This document shows, one piece after another, positions 11,521-23,922 of a DNA stretch of 64,000 nt. Made by a program: the position numbers and the translations under genes. Under the pieces are notes generated by a model. That model was given only the letters and a program-made list of their open reading frames with translations, did no database searches and was not told the DNA's origin. Source of the DNA: Mangifera indica (Eukaryota > Streptophyta > Magnoliopsida > Sapindales > Anacardiaceae). The DNA lies in contig NC_058150.1 of NCBI RefSeq assembly GCF_011075055.1, positions 1,550,001-1,614,000 of the forward strand, read 5' to 3'. Position 1 is the first letter of the stretch. Each line of letters starts with the position of its first letter.

Positions 11521-14024
11521 TCAAATAGCACTACCATTTTCTGATGGCTTAGGCTTCGCCACCCAGAACTTGTAATGGAAATCTCTGAGCTCCAGCATCT
11601 TCTCAACTTCCTCAATTGGAAGTCCCTTAGTTTCTGGAATACATACTAGGACAAAGATCAAGGCTATTACTGAAATAAGCCCGAATATTAGAAATGTCCA
11701 GGATGTTCCAATTGCATGAGTCATAGATAGGAAGGATTGTGCCACAGTGAGATTTGATATCCAGTTTGCTGTGGCGGCTATTCCTCCACAGACCCCTCGA
11801 AACCTCAAAGGATAGATCTCAGAATTCACAATCCATGGGACGGTTCCCATTCCAGGAGAGAAAAATATGATGTAGAGTGCCAGGCCGATTAGCGCAAGCC
11901 ATCCATATTTGCTTGGACATCCCCTTGTGTACCACTCTCTGCCTTCTTTATGGCATGAATTCTTCACATCAACATTCGAGGCCAAACATGCTCCTGGATA
12001 TAGCTGCAATAAAAGGAGAGTATTTTAGTATAGGTTTGCTTGTTACTCTGTCATGTGAAGAAGGTGAAGTTTGTTTTACCTTATTCATAGGCGAAGCACA
12101 GAAGCCACAATCTGGAGATGAAGCCTTCAGACACTTCATACAATCCCAGCTCTCTGTTTTTGCTATTGCACTAAAATCTGGGCAAGTGTTGTTGGAAAAA
12201 TGAAACGTTTCCGTTAGGCTAACCATTGGAGAGTGAGAAGTAGTCTCATGGAAGACTGCTGATAAAAGTCCTAGAGAAATTATAACCCCAAACAAGCTGA
12301 TGATTAGAAGCTTCTTCCTTCCAGTCCTGTCAATGAAGTATATGCTCACAATGGAGCCACAGGCATTTAAACCAGCAGTGACAAGGGAAAGCAGAAGTGC
12401 AGTTTGGTTGGATGCAATACCAGCTAACTGAACAATTGTAGGGCTGTAATACATAACTGTGTTTATACCCACAAATTGTTGGAAAACTTGAAGGCCAACT
12501 CCAGCTGTAAGTCCTCTTCTAACTGTTTTGGTTTTCAGTAGTTTGATCAAGTTTATCTTCTCAGAAGATCCTTCTTCCTGAATTTCTTTTTCAGTTGATT
12601 CTTTTAGCTCCTGGATTTCTGTTTCAACCTCGCGTGCTGGGTAGATTTTCATTAGAATCGCTTTAGCTTCTTCCTCTCTTCCCTGTCAATTAGAGACCAT
12701 AAGGTTGGTTACTTGATACTTAGAAAATGTAGAAATTAGAAGAACTGGTTCGAAAGAATCAATGATAGAGGTTACCTTGCGGTATAGCCATCGCGGGGAT
12801 TCTGGAAGAAGCAACATGAGAATGAACTGCACAAGAGCTGGAATGCCAGCAACTCCAAGCATCCACCGCCATGTCCCTGGTGCCTTTGTAAGGGCTAAGT
12901 TAATAAGGTAAGACAGGAACTGTCCACCAGTGATGAGGAAGCCATTGGTACTGACAAGGGTACCGCGGATTTTTGCCGGAGAAGCTTCAGAGATGTACAG
13001 AGGAGCTGTCATTGATGCCATTCCCACCCCGAGTCCAACAAAAACACGACCAATGATAATAGCAGCTGGGTTTGGAGCTAAGGCCATGATCACAGCACCG
13101 ATGAAGAACAGAAAATCGGCTATCAGAATTGCACTTCTCCTTCCATAATGATTGTTCATCCATCCACCAATTGCAGCACCAATAATCGCTCCAGCTACAG
13201 CCGTACTAACTATGCTCTCCTGTTCACGTATCATAACTCAACATTCACAACTTCTTTGAATAATCTTTAGCCAATTTCTTTTTTTTCCATGTCACAAGAT
13301 TTTGGCATAACACTATACATAAGTGAATCAAGGTATAAAATAATCTTCATAATTAAAAAAAAAACAAAAAACAAAAACCAGCCAGCCTAACTTAGGGAGC
13401 TTTTGGACCCTTCTGCCATTTGAGGACAACAACATAATTATCTTCACAAAACTATGCTTAGTCAAATTAATGACAAAAAGATGATTAATCTGTTAATTAC
13501 AAAGAAAGAGATGGAAAAAAACAAGGACCTGTAACACCGTTTTTCTATCCACAGACTTGAAGTCATCTCTGATATAAAGAAGAGCTCCCGAAATCACTCC
13601 TGCAAAATCCCACCACCCCACAGTAGAAATCAGAATAAACTTTTCAAAAACTGGAACCTGTGAAGATATGAAAAAGGAAAAAAACCTATTACAAGAGTAA
13701 TTTGAGTGACAAAGATGTGGAAACTCAAGTTGGGACTTAGGTTCGAGACTAGCCGGTTAACCCTTGACAAATCCAGTGCTGCAGTAATTGTGACCGGTTA
13801 CTGGATCCAGTCTGCTTGATGTGGTTAGTTGACGGTCTGACTCAACTAAGTTTTCAATACGAAAAAAATATATAAGAAAGAAAAGAACCTGTGTCGTAGC
13901 CAAAGAGGAGGCCACCGATTCCGGCAGAGAAAGCAAGGCGGAAAACATAAGGGTTCTTCCATGTCAAAGAGAAACACTCTCTAAAAGCTGAAGCATCAGC
14001 GTCTGCATGAACTCCTTCCTCCAT
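11521..14024 (-). CDS. INT2: Inositol transporter, INT2-type major facilitator, 578 aa
   Basis: Plasma-membrane proton/inositol symporter of the sugar-transporter branch of the MFS. Five coding exons: 14024-13889, 13599-13529, 13219-12776, 12682-12080 and 12003-11521, continuous frame to TGA. Twelve membrane spans are expected. Family motifs: [10 protein letters not shown] in TM1, NNHYGRRSA in loop 2-3, [19 protein letters not shown] in TM4, [10 protein letters not shown] after TM6, [15 protein letters not shown] in TM7, DRTGRKK in loop 8-9 and [15 protein letters not shown] after TM12. The long loop between TM9 and TM10 (about residues 370-450) is Cys-rich ([15 protein letters not shown]), the extracellular PSI-like loop of INT2-4 that INT1 lacks. 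Start [20 protein letters not shown] closely resembles INT2. Substrate preference is inferred. Confidence 0.93.
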
Positions 14025-14620
14025 TTTCGCCAAAAACAAACAATGATTTTACCTCTCTTTTTCCCAACAGTTCAAACATTAAAAAAATCATCCACCTGCA
14101 TTAAAATGAAGATGAAATTACAGAGAACAAAACTGAGGAAGAAGAATGAAGATAAGAGTGAAAAATATAGTAAAAGACTGAAAGGATTAAACCAAGAAGT
14201 CTACCAACTTTGTCTTGGACTCTTGGTCTGTTTCACATCACAACAAAATTTCACATGGGTTCATAAATTTATTGATAATAAAATTTTTTATGATAAATAT
14301 ATTTCCATTTATGTTAATGGCTTGTTGGTCTGGTTGCCTTCATCCTTCATCAAGCGCGTGAAATTTTTTTTTTTTCATCAATATTTATAATTAAGGTTTT
14401 ATGAATACTTGCCTGAAATTATTATTTCTGCTATGATTAATCTCCTTTCTTCTATATTAAAGTTTAATTCAACCCTGTCAATGCATGCAGATTTTTTTGG
14501 CTGAACGTAAAACCATCGAGACATGGGCAACAACACAAGAAGATGGTATAAGGTTGTCGGATTCATATTAAGATCAAATGTATGATATTTAAAAAAAGAT
14601 TAGGTTCCTCATATACAAAT
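14025..14620. other. Upstream region of the inositol-transporter gene
   Basis: Probable promoter and 5' leader of the minus-strand transporter gene. A short open frame on the + strand across 14007-14390 shows no coding character. Nothing else recognised. Confidence 0.5.
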
Positions 14621-14800
14621 GAGTAATGCTATGTGTATTAATTTTTGGTACACAATTTATGTACACAGTGATATGTCATCATGTAATTAAGTGATTTTAA
14701 AACATGTGTCATCCAATGATAAAAAAATATCCAATCACATGATAACACTTCATTTGTGTATACAAATTATGTATCAAAAATAGGTACACATAATTTTATT
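14621..14800. mobile_element. 180-bp MITE, Mutator-like, with 10-bp target duplication
   Basis: The element is flanked on both sides by the identical 10-mer atatacaaat (14611-14620 and 14801-14810). Its ends are imperfect inverted repeats of about 35 bases: left GAGTAATGCTATGTGTATTA, right (reverse complement) AATAAAATTATGTGTACCTA, both followed by ATTTTTG-TACA-type sequence. A 9-11 bp duplication with AT-rich terminal repeats suggests a non-autonomous Mutator-like element. No coding capacity. Diverged relatives are visible around 7.9, 23.5 and 54.5 kb. Confidence 0.8.
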
Positions 14801-14810
14801 ATATACAAAT

Positions 14811-17042
14811 TGGTCGTAAATTGAAGTAATTTTATTGATGAGTTGAGGGCATTTTTATTGTTTTTAGAGGAGCATTTTCGTCATTTTAATGTATTTTTTG
14901 AATGATCACTTTTTCTCGTATGAAACTAAATATTATACTAGTATTTTAAATTAAAAATAGATTTATGTCATGCCAAATATGAATAAAGGCCAATTTGAGA
15001 TAGAATAAATCTAAATAATAAATAATTAATTTGAGATTGAGTTCAATTTGTTTGACTGATAACAAGTTTGTCAAAAAAACCGTCAAAAAAGAAGAAATAA
15101 GATTGTTAAAGATATTAAAAATTTTAGACAAAATAGATCTGTTGATGATTTTGAGATAACTTCAATTGAATTAAGCCGACTCAACTTGATCTAGTTACCC
15201 CCACTCGATTAGAGTAGTAAAATAATAATAATAATGAAGCATATAAGCATATGTTTTCTATCAACAATTTAATACGTTTTAAGACCTGGGCATATTTAGA
15301 AATACATTAATTAATTTTTCTATATTGGAATTTGCATATATTTAACGCAGAATCTGTCAAAGTTTTTTTTATTAATTTGAGAAAATATTAAATTTATTTA
15401 TTTATAGGCAGGCAAGGTGCCAGCCAAAGCTTAGTAAGAAGAAATGTTACGCAACAGAACCCTATTAATAAATAAATTAAAATATTACTCAATTTAGCAA
15501 ATCTAGGCAACCATCAGTATTAATGCTACTTAAATTCTGCAGGAAAAACAGAGGCCAAATAACATGTGCCCACCCAAAGTTTGACAATATAATTCCCACT
15601 TGTTAACTTTCAAAATAGTCAAAATTTACGAGACTATCAAATCTAGCATCATCGAGCATGACCTAACATGTTTTAACTGGATTATTATACGATACTGTGA
15701 AATGTTAAACTTGGATTAAACTATCGAGTCTAACATAATATATCGATTCAATAAAATTATATGTAAATAATTTTTAAATATTTAATTGAGTATTTAAATG
15801 ATATATCATAACATGATTGATTGATTCTGAATTTAAAATAAAAATAGTTAATTATATTATAATATATTATTTAAATATCTAATTAAATACTTAAAATTAA
15901 GTATATATAATATTACTTTCGAAAACAAATTAGGAATTGGTTATGACAATGTGAAGTTGCTCGGAAAATTGGAAGGTAGATGCATGGGCTCACTGAAAGG
16001 GGTTTTTCAGCAATCAGCGGACATGGGCTTTCTTGTTCTTATGAGTTTTTTTTGGGATGCCGAGGACCACCACTTACTTGACATTGCAATTCCAAACTTG
16101 TTAAGTGTCATTATGGAAACATTTAGCAATAAATTTACAATTATTGTCACTATTAAGTGGACAAAAAGGGAATGTTGATTGATCTATCGAAGAAGTTTTG
16201 GTAGATCACAGTTTGGCGAAGATTCAATACAATGAAGAAAAATGAAATGTCTTTTATCAACATTAGAGGTTAGATTTCATAAATTAAAAGTTAAGAATAG
16301 TAAAGAATAATATTGTGAAAATCTCTAAGAGTATAAATTGTATACAAATTCTACGATCCTATTGGGGTCATTGTCATTATTTATATTTTTTCAAGTAGGT
16401 AAAGATGCTTCCGAACCTTTGACGAAAAGTATTATCATCAACCATAAAGAAAAGATGAACAAACAATTTTTATTCACTGTAAAATCATTTTTTCTATTTT
16501 AGGGTTAGACATGATTTGAGTTGATTTAGTCCGAACTGGACTTGATTGAATTGTTTGAAAATTTATAATTTCTATCAACTTTTTATCATTTCACATTTAT
16601 CTTTAACAACCCTTCTTCATTTTCTATAGTGGCTTTCAAATGAACTCATCATTAGTCGAAGAGTTGAACTTGATATTAAACTAACCATTTTAAATTTGAA
16701 TTGACGTTTGTTCGAACTTTTATATGTAAGCAAAATCTACAAGAGCATGTGATGCTTATGGGCTTTAAAGATACGATGACGATCCAATGCACTATGGGCT
16801 TCTTCAAGTTGTATTCTTAAATTCACAAGAAGATTCCTTTCTGTTGATTCGACGTCGTTTAATATTTGTAACAGAAAATGACTGCGCTCTTTAGTATATT
16901 TTCCATAATTTAGAGCCTTACAAGTCAAGTTTTAGGAAACAAAAAATTAAACTCTAATAATACAATTCTTCCTTCTCCAATACAACCCTACCGCAATTCC
17001 TTCCAATTTCTTCACTGGACCACCGCCTGTTCAACACGCTCC
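14811..17042. other. AT-rich intergenic region upstream of eIF2B delta
   Basis: No gene is supported. Contains degenerate 'gaattgaa/actcaacttgatc' repeat words near 15.1-15.2 and 16.5-16.7 kb and AT-rich MITE-like DNA near 15.7-15.9 kb. A 63-codon minus-strand open frame at 16737-16928 was considered and rejected. The last 100 bases (C-rich, cttccttctcc) look like a leader for the gene starting at 17043. Confidence 0.5.
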
Positions 17043-20000
17043 ATGGATGCGCGTCGCGGCGCTGGTCCTCGAGCCGTTCCTAAGGTCCGGCAAGTCGGCT
17101 TCTTCACGCGGAATCCAAATCCGAACTCGCCGTCACCACCGAGTCGGACTCGGTCCGTTCCCCCCAACTCCAACTCGCCTGCCAGCGGAAACTCTCTCTC
17201 ACCTGTAATGATACCTCCGCCACGTCATGTCTCGGAAAATCTCTCGTACCTCCGCACTACTGCTGCCGTACCTGTCCCGTATTCCCGCCGGATAGCGCAG
17301 GAGCATGTGACGGTTGTTGGAAGTTATAATCCTGCCGACTCTGTGCTTGGCGAAACTCTTTCGCCGAGTTTTTTGGATGATAATTCTGATGCTTCAACTA
17401 CTTTGGGATGGTTTAGTAGAAGCGGTTCAGGGAAGTTGGCGGCAGCTTCTTCGAGTTTACCTAGTGGTGGTTTTGACTTGACTGCTGTAAAATTTGATAA
17501 ATTTTGTGGCCTTGAGGATAAAAAACAATCTCAAATTCCTGGTAATGCGTATTAATTATGTCAATTTGTTGATAATTAGGATTTATATGGTTAAGTAGCG
17601 TTTGATTCGAATAAATTCTTTTTTAATGAATTTCTTCGAAAATGGGATTTTCTTGATAGCATTGAACTAACATTTTAACTTTCAAGCTGTAAGATTTGAA
17701 GTTATGTAAGTGTTCGCACTGCATTGTTACTCATTAAGGTTATTCTAGTAATGTTACCTTGCTATTTTTCAGATTCTTTACTGAAGGGTTTAATTGTTAG
17801 TGTACTTTTGAACTATCTTGGGAAAGAGATATCATGGTTTATTTTGGTTGAACTTGTGATTTGATGGAGACAGCATACGGTTTTTTGGGTTGTGGGTTGA
17901 GATGTGCATGGTTTTTTTGTTTATATTTATAATTGGTAATGTTTTTTATGTGATGGGAAGATGCTGTAAGGATTAGCAAGGTAGAACTTGTATGTGCGGA
18001 GAGATTTTGTGGGAAAAATGGGAATAGGGGTGAAGGAGGATCTGCACCAGATTTAAAAACTGGCAAAAAGACTTCATTTAACATTATAGGCTGTGAAAAG
18101 TGAACCTTGAAGCTACTTAAATAGGATTTCCAGGTTGTAATTATTATTGATGGTTGAGTGGAATTCTACTGAACTTCTTACATGTATTTGCTATATGGTA
18201 CTAGAAAAAGAAATAACAAAGATACTGGGTTGACTGACCTATAAAAGGTTTTGTTGATGAAGTTTTGTGGCTGCTCAAACTCATTACTTTGTGTCTTTGC
18301 AAATACTAAGAAAGATAAGAAATGTAAAACTTTTATTGACCGTAACGGCTGGTGTTATACTCCATAGAAGTTTGAGTTTCTTGTCCTTCAGTTAAGTAAT
18401 TAAATGGCTCTTTTCTTGTAATCTTTTGACCATTCATCAGTGTATGATATGAGAAAAGAATAGAATGGAACAACTTTCAACATTAAATTATTATATTTTT
18501 TTGCTTATGTTAATATATATACACATACATACATACATACATATATATATATATAGGTTGTCATTGCAATTAGTGGTTTTGTTTTTGACAGTTGCTTGTT
18601 GTAATTTTGAATCTTTATTTTTTATATATCACAGCACATGATTGAAAATATAATGCATTTTACAGAAAAAATTGGAGGGGTGGCTGTGGAAGCACAAAAT
18701 GAAGTTCCATCAAGTTCAAAACCAAATAAAGCAAAAACAACAAAAGCTGAAAGACGTGCTTTGCAGGAATCTCAACGAGCAGCAAAAGCAGCCGCAAAAG
18801 GTTCAAACAGTGCCCTTTCCTATTCTTATATTTTTCTTTTTGCTTGAAAACTTGATATGATTATTCTATTTCTGCAAATGTTGTTGCATTTAAACCTTAA
18901 ATAAGGTTTGATTATTTTGTTGCCTGAATTTTTTTTCACTTACCTGTATTTTATTCCAGTTTATTTCATATACTCCCTCACAATCCTTGTATCTAAATAA
19001 TTCTTCTTGTAGGCCTTTCTCTAATTTCTTTAAGAAATGGTCCAGCTGCAGTTATCAACAATTGCTTTCTTTTGCTAAAACCGAAAAACAGAATGTATAT
19101 TTTTCTTCATTCTGGGGTGCTAAATCATATAACCATATACACAAACTGGTATATCAAATTTCCCTTTCTAAATCCAAATAATGCTTACAAATTTAGTGTG
19201 GCTTGAAGACTGTTGGCCTTTGGCAGCCCCTGTACAATATTTGTTTTAAAAAGAGCCCCTGTACAATATTTGTTTTAAAAAGAGCAACATACAAATAATT
19301 GGTTTGTTTATAAGTGAATTCAAACTTATTTGTACTGTTAATGGCTTAACCATATTATCATATTCATGTATTTAATGGTATTATTACAGGTGAGGGAAAT
19401 AAATCTGCTGCTTCATCTCGGGGAGCAGCCCCTGCTAAACCTCAGAAGCAGCCTTCACAGAAGAAAGATGATCCTTTAGTTGCATTGTCAATCGCAGCTT
19501 CTGACAGGAAAGGGACTGACCGTCCTCCAGAGAAAGAGAGGAAGAAAGAAGTTCCTGCTCCACGCATGCAGTTTGATGATAAAAATCGGGTGGAGAAGGC
19601 CAAAAAGCGTGCATTGGTCAATCAAACTGAAGCTAGAAACAGAGTTGAATTGTTTCGACATTTGCCGCAATATGAACATGGAACACTACTTCCTGATCTT
19701 GAGTCTAAATTCTTCCAACTTGATCAAATGCATCCTGCTGTTTACAAGGTACTTTGTATTATTTAGCTTAGAAGCTTTAAAGTAGTAAAATGAGACACGG
19801 TTATTAAGCTTGTTATTATAGGAAAAACGTCGTCAGGTGACACTGTCATGCGTTGCAGGTTTGTCTTTACAATGAGATTCATTGTAAAATTGAATACATC
19901 ATCTTATCTGATCTCTGTTTTGCTTGCATGGTCCAAGTCTTCTGTAATCAATAATTGATTGGCGTGCTTTCATGAAAAAGCATTGTTATAATAGTACTCA

Positions 20001-22348
20001 ATGCTAAGTCTGTTTACAGAACCAATTCAAGTTCTTCACTTCTTTTATTGCTTTTTACCTAAGTAGTAGCTGTATTTTGTTTTTAGATTTGTGTGCTGAA
20101 GAACTGTCAGGCATCCCAAATGCAAATTCTCTGTTAATTTTTCTTGGGAATAACTAGTATTTAGGATTTATCTTTTCTGATATTGTTTTTTACTTTTTAT
20201 GGGAAAAAGTTTTGCATTATATTTTTGTGGTCCTTATTTTATGTGTGAACCCTTATTGAATCAAAACTAAACCTTCATCTTTCTCACCTATTGTCATCAT
20301 TTCATTTTTCCACTTCATTAATGTTGTTCTCAATGTGTCACTGTTAATTTAAATGAAAATGCACACAATTTTGAGAACCCTACAAAATTTCCCTGTTGTA
20401 TATAATTTGGCATGCCATGTCTGCTAACAATGTGTGTCTTTTTGCCAACTTGTTCAGATTTCATCTGCCAACTTTGTTTAGGCTGATTCCTTTTACTAAT
20501 ATCTTGAAGGATACAAGTGCACATATTATAAATTCCTAGAAATATGATAATCTGATAAATGGACTACATATTATAAATTCCTTATATCTGAAAAGAAAAT
20601 TAAATATACCCTTAGTTCCTGGTAATATTTTGACTTAACATGAGAAACACACTGTATCTAGCTTGTTCACTGATGTGTATATGAATTTCCCAGGTTGGGT
20701 TGCAGTATTTGGCCGGAGATATATGTGGAGGTAATGCTCGGTGTATTGCAATGCTTCACGCTTTTCAGGAAGCCATTAAAGACTACACCACACCAGCTGA
20801 GAAAACTCTTGTTAGAGATTTGGCAGGAAAAATCAGTAGTTATGTCTCATTTCTGATTGAGTGCCGGCCACTTTCCATGAGCATGGGAAATGCAATTAGG
20901 TTTCTGAAAAATCGAATTGCAAAATTACCTCTGACTTGTTCAGAATCAGAAGCAAAAGCTTCTCTATGTAATGACATTGATCGTTTTATTAATGAGAAGA
21001 TAATACTTGCTGATAAGGTGATTGTTAGACATGCAGCTACAAAGGTCAGGGATGGTGATGTTCTGCTCACTTATGGATCATCATGTGTGGTTGAGATGAT
21101 TTTTTTGTATGCCCATGAGCTTGGAAAACAGTTTCGGGTTGTGGTGGTAGACTCACGACCAAAGCTTGAAGGCCAAGCATTGCTTCGTAGGCTGGTAGCA
21201 AAGGGCTTGAGTTGCACGTATACTCATATAAATGCTGTTTCATACATTATGCATGAAGTTACACGAGTTTTTCTGGGTGCTTCATCTGTATTGTCTAATG
21301 GAACCGTATATTCAAGGGTTGGGACTGCATGTGTTGCTATGGTAGCTCACTCATTCCATGTTCCAGTCCTAATCTGCTGCGAAGCATACAAATTTCATGA
21401 AAGAGTACAGCTTGATTCGATCTGCTCAAATGAACTAGGTACTGCTTGTTTAGTCACAAATGAGATAACTTCTGCTTTAAAAGTAACTGCATTAAAACGA
21501 CTTATCTTGCAGGTGATCCAAATGCTATTGCCAAGGTTCCTGGAAGAATAGATTTGGATAAAGGAACCAATAAAGAAAATCTTCAACATCTGAATTTGAT
21601 GTAAGTTTTTGATTTTTTATCACAGAGAAGAAAACAGAAGAATACTATTTATTTTGAAGTTCCCAATTTTTTCAACTTAAGGGATGTAGCATTGAGTTGA
21701 AGTTTGCATGTTATGTGATGATAATATAATTGTAGTTGCCTACATGATCCACATCACTGGAGATGTAAAAGTTGAGATATATACTTGGGATGCAAGATAA
21801 GTTTATTTGAATGATTTTCACTTGTCTTTCTATGGTATGGTAACAGGTATGACGCCACTCCTTCAGATTATGTCTCTATGATTGTCACAGATTATGGCAT
21901 GGTAAGTCATGTTGTGCAGAAAATATCGAAATATTAGTTTTATTATCTAATGAGGAGTATACTTGGAATGCTTGCTTTCATTCCATGACTGCAAAAATAT
22001 GAACCACTTTTTCATCTTCAAGTTTATTAGATATTGCTTCAAGAAATCAATTAGCTAATGATAATAATTTTCAAATCCACATTTTAATAATTTGCATCAA
22101 AAAGGAATTTGTGACTTCTATTCATGATCTATGGATTGTCTATTACTTTCAGTTTGTGAAATTGTTTTTCCAACTGGTCATGTAACTTATGGTCATAAAC
22201 TAGGCCAATGTCATAGATGCTTGAGATTTCTTTAAAGTGTTAGTTATCTTTTTTCTCTTCTTCTTCTTCTTCTACTCATTTGCAGATCCCTCCCACAAGT
22301 GTGCCTGTAATTGTTCGAGAGTATCGAAGGGAGTATTTATTGATATAG
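17043..22348 (+). CDS. Translation initiation factor eIF2B subunit delta, 647 aa
   Basis: Regulatory-core subunit of eIF2B, the guanine-nucleotide exchange factor that recycles eIF2-GDP in the cytosol. Seven exons: 17043-17541, 18666-18800, 19390-19748, 20694-21438, 21513-21600, 21847-21901 and 22286-22348; 1,944 bases in frame to TAG. Residues 1-211 are a low-complexity Pro/Ser-rich N-terminus and a Lys/Ala-rich segment (KTTKAERRALQESQRAAKAA), typical of delta subunits. Residues about 332-647 form the IF-2B Rossmann-like fold: GLQYLAGDICGGNARCIAML, DVLLTYGSSCVVE, FRVVVVDSRPKLEGQ, VLSNGTVYSRVGTA and the C-terminal YDATPSDYVSMIVTDYGMIP, then VPVIVREYRREY. The long basic N-terminus separates delta from alpha and beta. 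Length is close to the Arabidopsis protein as I recall it. Confidence 0.94.
18518..18556 (+). repeat. Compound (TA/CATA) microsatellite in eIF2B delta intron 1
   Basis: Short alternating TA, then CATA units, then TA again, lying about 110 bases upstream of the exon 2 acceptor at 18665. Simple-sequence repeat only. Confidence 0.8.
19225..19282 (+). repeat. Exact 29-bp tandem duplication in eIF2B delta intron 2
   Basis: Two adjacent identical 29-base units starting agcccctgtacaatatttg, at 19225-19253 and 19254-19282. The exact identity indicates a recent event. It lies inside an intron, well away from the splice sites at 18800 and 19390. Confidence 0.95.
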
Positions 22349-23922
22349 AAATATTCGTGTTGAGATTCTTGGATAAAGGGTGAAGTTCATGCTGCCTCCG
22401 ATTACACACGAGGGATTGCTTTTACATATGCGTGAGAGAATTTAACTCTTACAACTTTTTCAAAAATGTAGTTTGATTTAAAGTCGCTCTTGATCATTCT
22501 TTATGCATAAATAAAGAATTCATTTCATATTATGTCAAATTAGTTGCTTCTCTGTGAAAATTCACTGGTGAGTTTTGGTAGTTCATTTCCTTCTTGTATT
22601 TTGTGGTCCCTTTTTTTTTTAATGAACTGTTTATCATCTTCCTTCTATTGGTTGCTGTACTATAATTGTATATTTAAGGGTGTGTTAAAGAGTTTTTGAA
22701 GTAACAGAAATCTTCTGCTTTGTAAGTTTTTGATATAACAATAGAAGGTTAATCTAGAAAATATATGTTTAACACTAATTAAGCAAAAATCTTTTTTTAA
22801 TTGAGTTTTTACTACTAAAATTTGTGTGTTAAAATGGATGCATAAAGATTAATGAGGGTTTTAATTAGATTACAGGTTTATGGAAATAATCAAAAATTGG
22901 CGAAGTCTATGCCTACATATATAACCATTAATTTCAATTTTTTTAAAATGAAAATAGCCAACGTATAACTCTAATTGTACCCCTTTTCCATTGAAAAATG
23001 GACAGGTAAATTTTGGATGATTTATTATCGTATGCCTACTGGGTCAAGGGTTGTTAAGAATGTCACGAGGGAAAATTGGGTTTTAATTAAAGAAATCAGT
23101 TACATTGGTAATACATGTAAGTCCAACTTCTTTATTATGTTTAAAATCTCCTGGTTTCTTTAAATAAAAATCCTTGTAATAATATTCAAATAGAATTAAG
23201 ATATTATGACATAAATTTATAGCCTTAATTTTTTTTTTTTTCATTTTGTGAATCATTATTTTTTATTAATTCAATGGTGATAAATAAATATTAACTTAGG
23301 ATCTTTTATCATGGTTGGATTTGGATAGACTAAGGTACATAGTTTAAAAATGATGTCAAAAAAATTAAGTGAAAATTTTAAGTATACCAGATCATAGTTT
23401 TTATCTTGATTAAACCATACATATTTATTGTTGAGTTAATTACATTGTACTAAAATAATGTTTTTAAAATTCAATCCAATATAGTCATGAACATTTTGAT
23501 GGTAAATTATTTTTCGTTTCATCCAAATGAATACCAATTTGATACTAATAATAATGTGTTATCGTATGATTAAATGTTACTTATTTTTTATTTTAAAATC
23601 ATCTAATTATATAAAGATATATCATTATTACGATCCAAATTAAAAGTCTTGTAATTTATAAGCGCATATAGTTTATTTTTAAGTAAAAAAGATGCAGATA
23701 TTTCAGCGAACAGATTTACTAGGCTGCTCAATGTGAAATCTTCACCATATTAATCCCTTTAAAATTACCCCCTTTCTTGTTAGCATTCTCATGACATCCT
23801 GAACTGTACTAATAATTCTAACAACCGCCTTTCTTTTCTTTTATCTGGGGTGAAAGCTAAATTACAAGTCTGATCTGAACATCACATTCTTGCACTCAAT
23901 TCTTCTAAGTTGTCTCTGTTAA
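22349..23922. other. Convergent intergenic region
   Basis: 3' flanks of eIF2B delta (+) and the hAT-derived gene (-). About 23510-23670 has the vocabulary of the dispersed MITE family (gtgttatcgtatgattaa, catctaattatat) but no clean ends. No gene recognised. Confidence 0.5.

Noticed and set aside
13690..13860. Possible second SINE in intron 1 of the inositol-transporter gene (ggttcgagact resembles a B box)
   Set aside because: No convincing A box at the right distance, no tail and no flanking duplication.
16737..16928. Minus-strand 63-codon open frame (ESTERNLLVNLRIQLEEAH) just upstream of eIF2B delta
   Set aside because: The composition is protein-like, but it starts at a non-ATG codon, has no splice partners, matches no family I recognise and sits in the promoter of the next gene.
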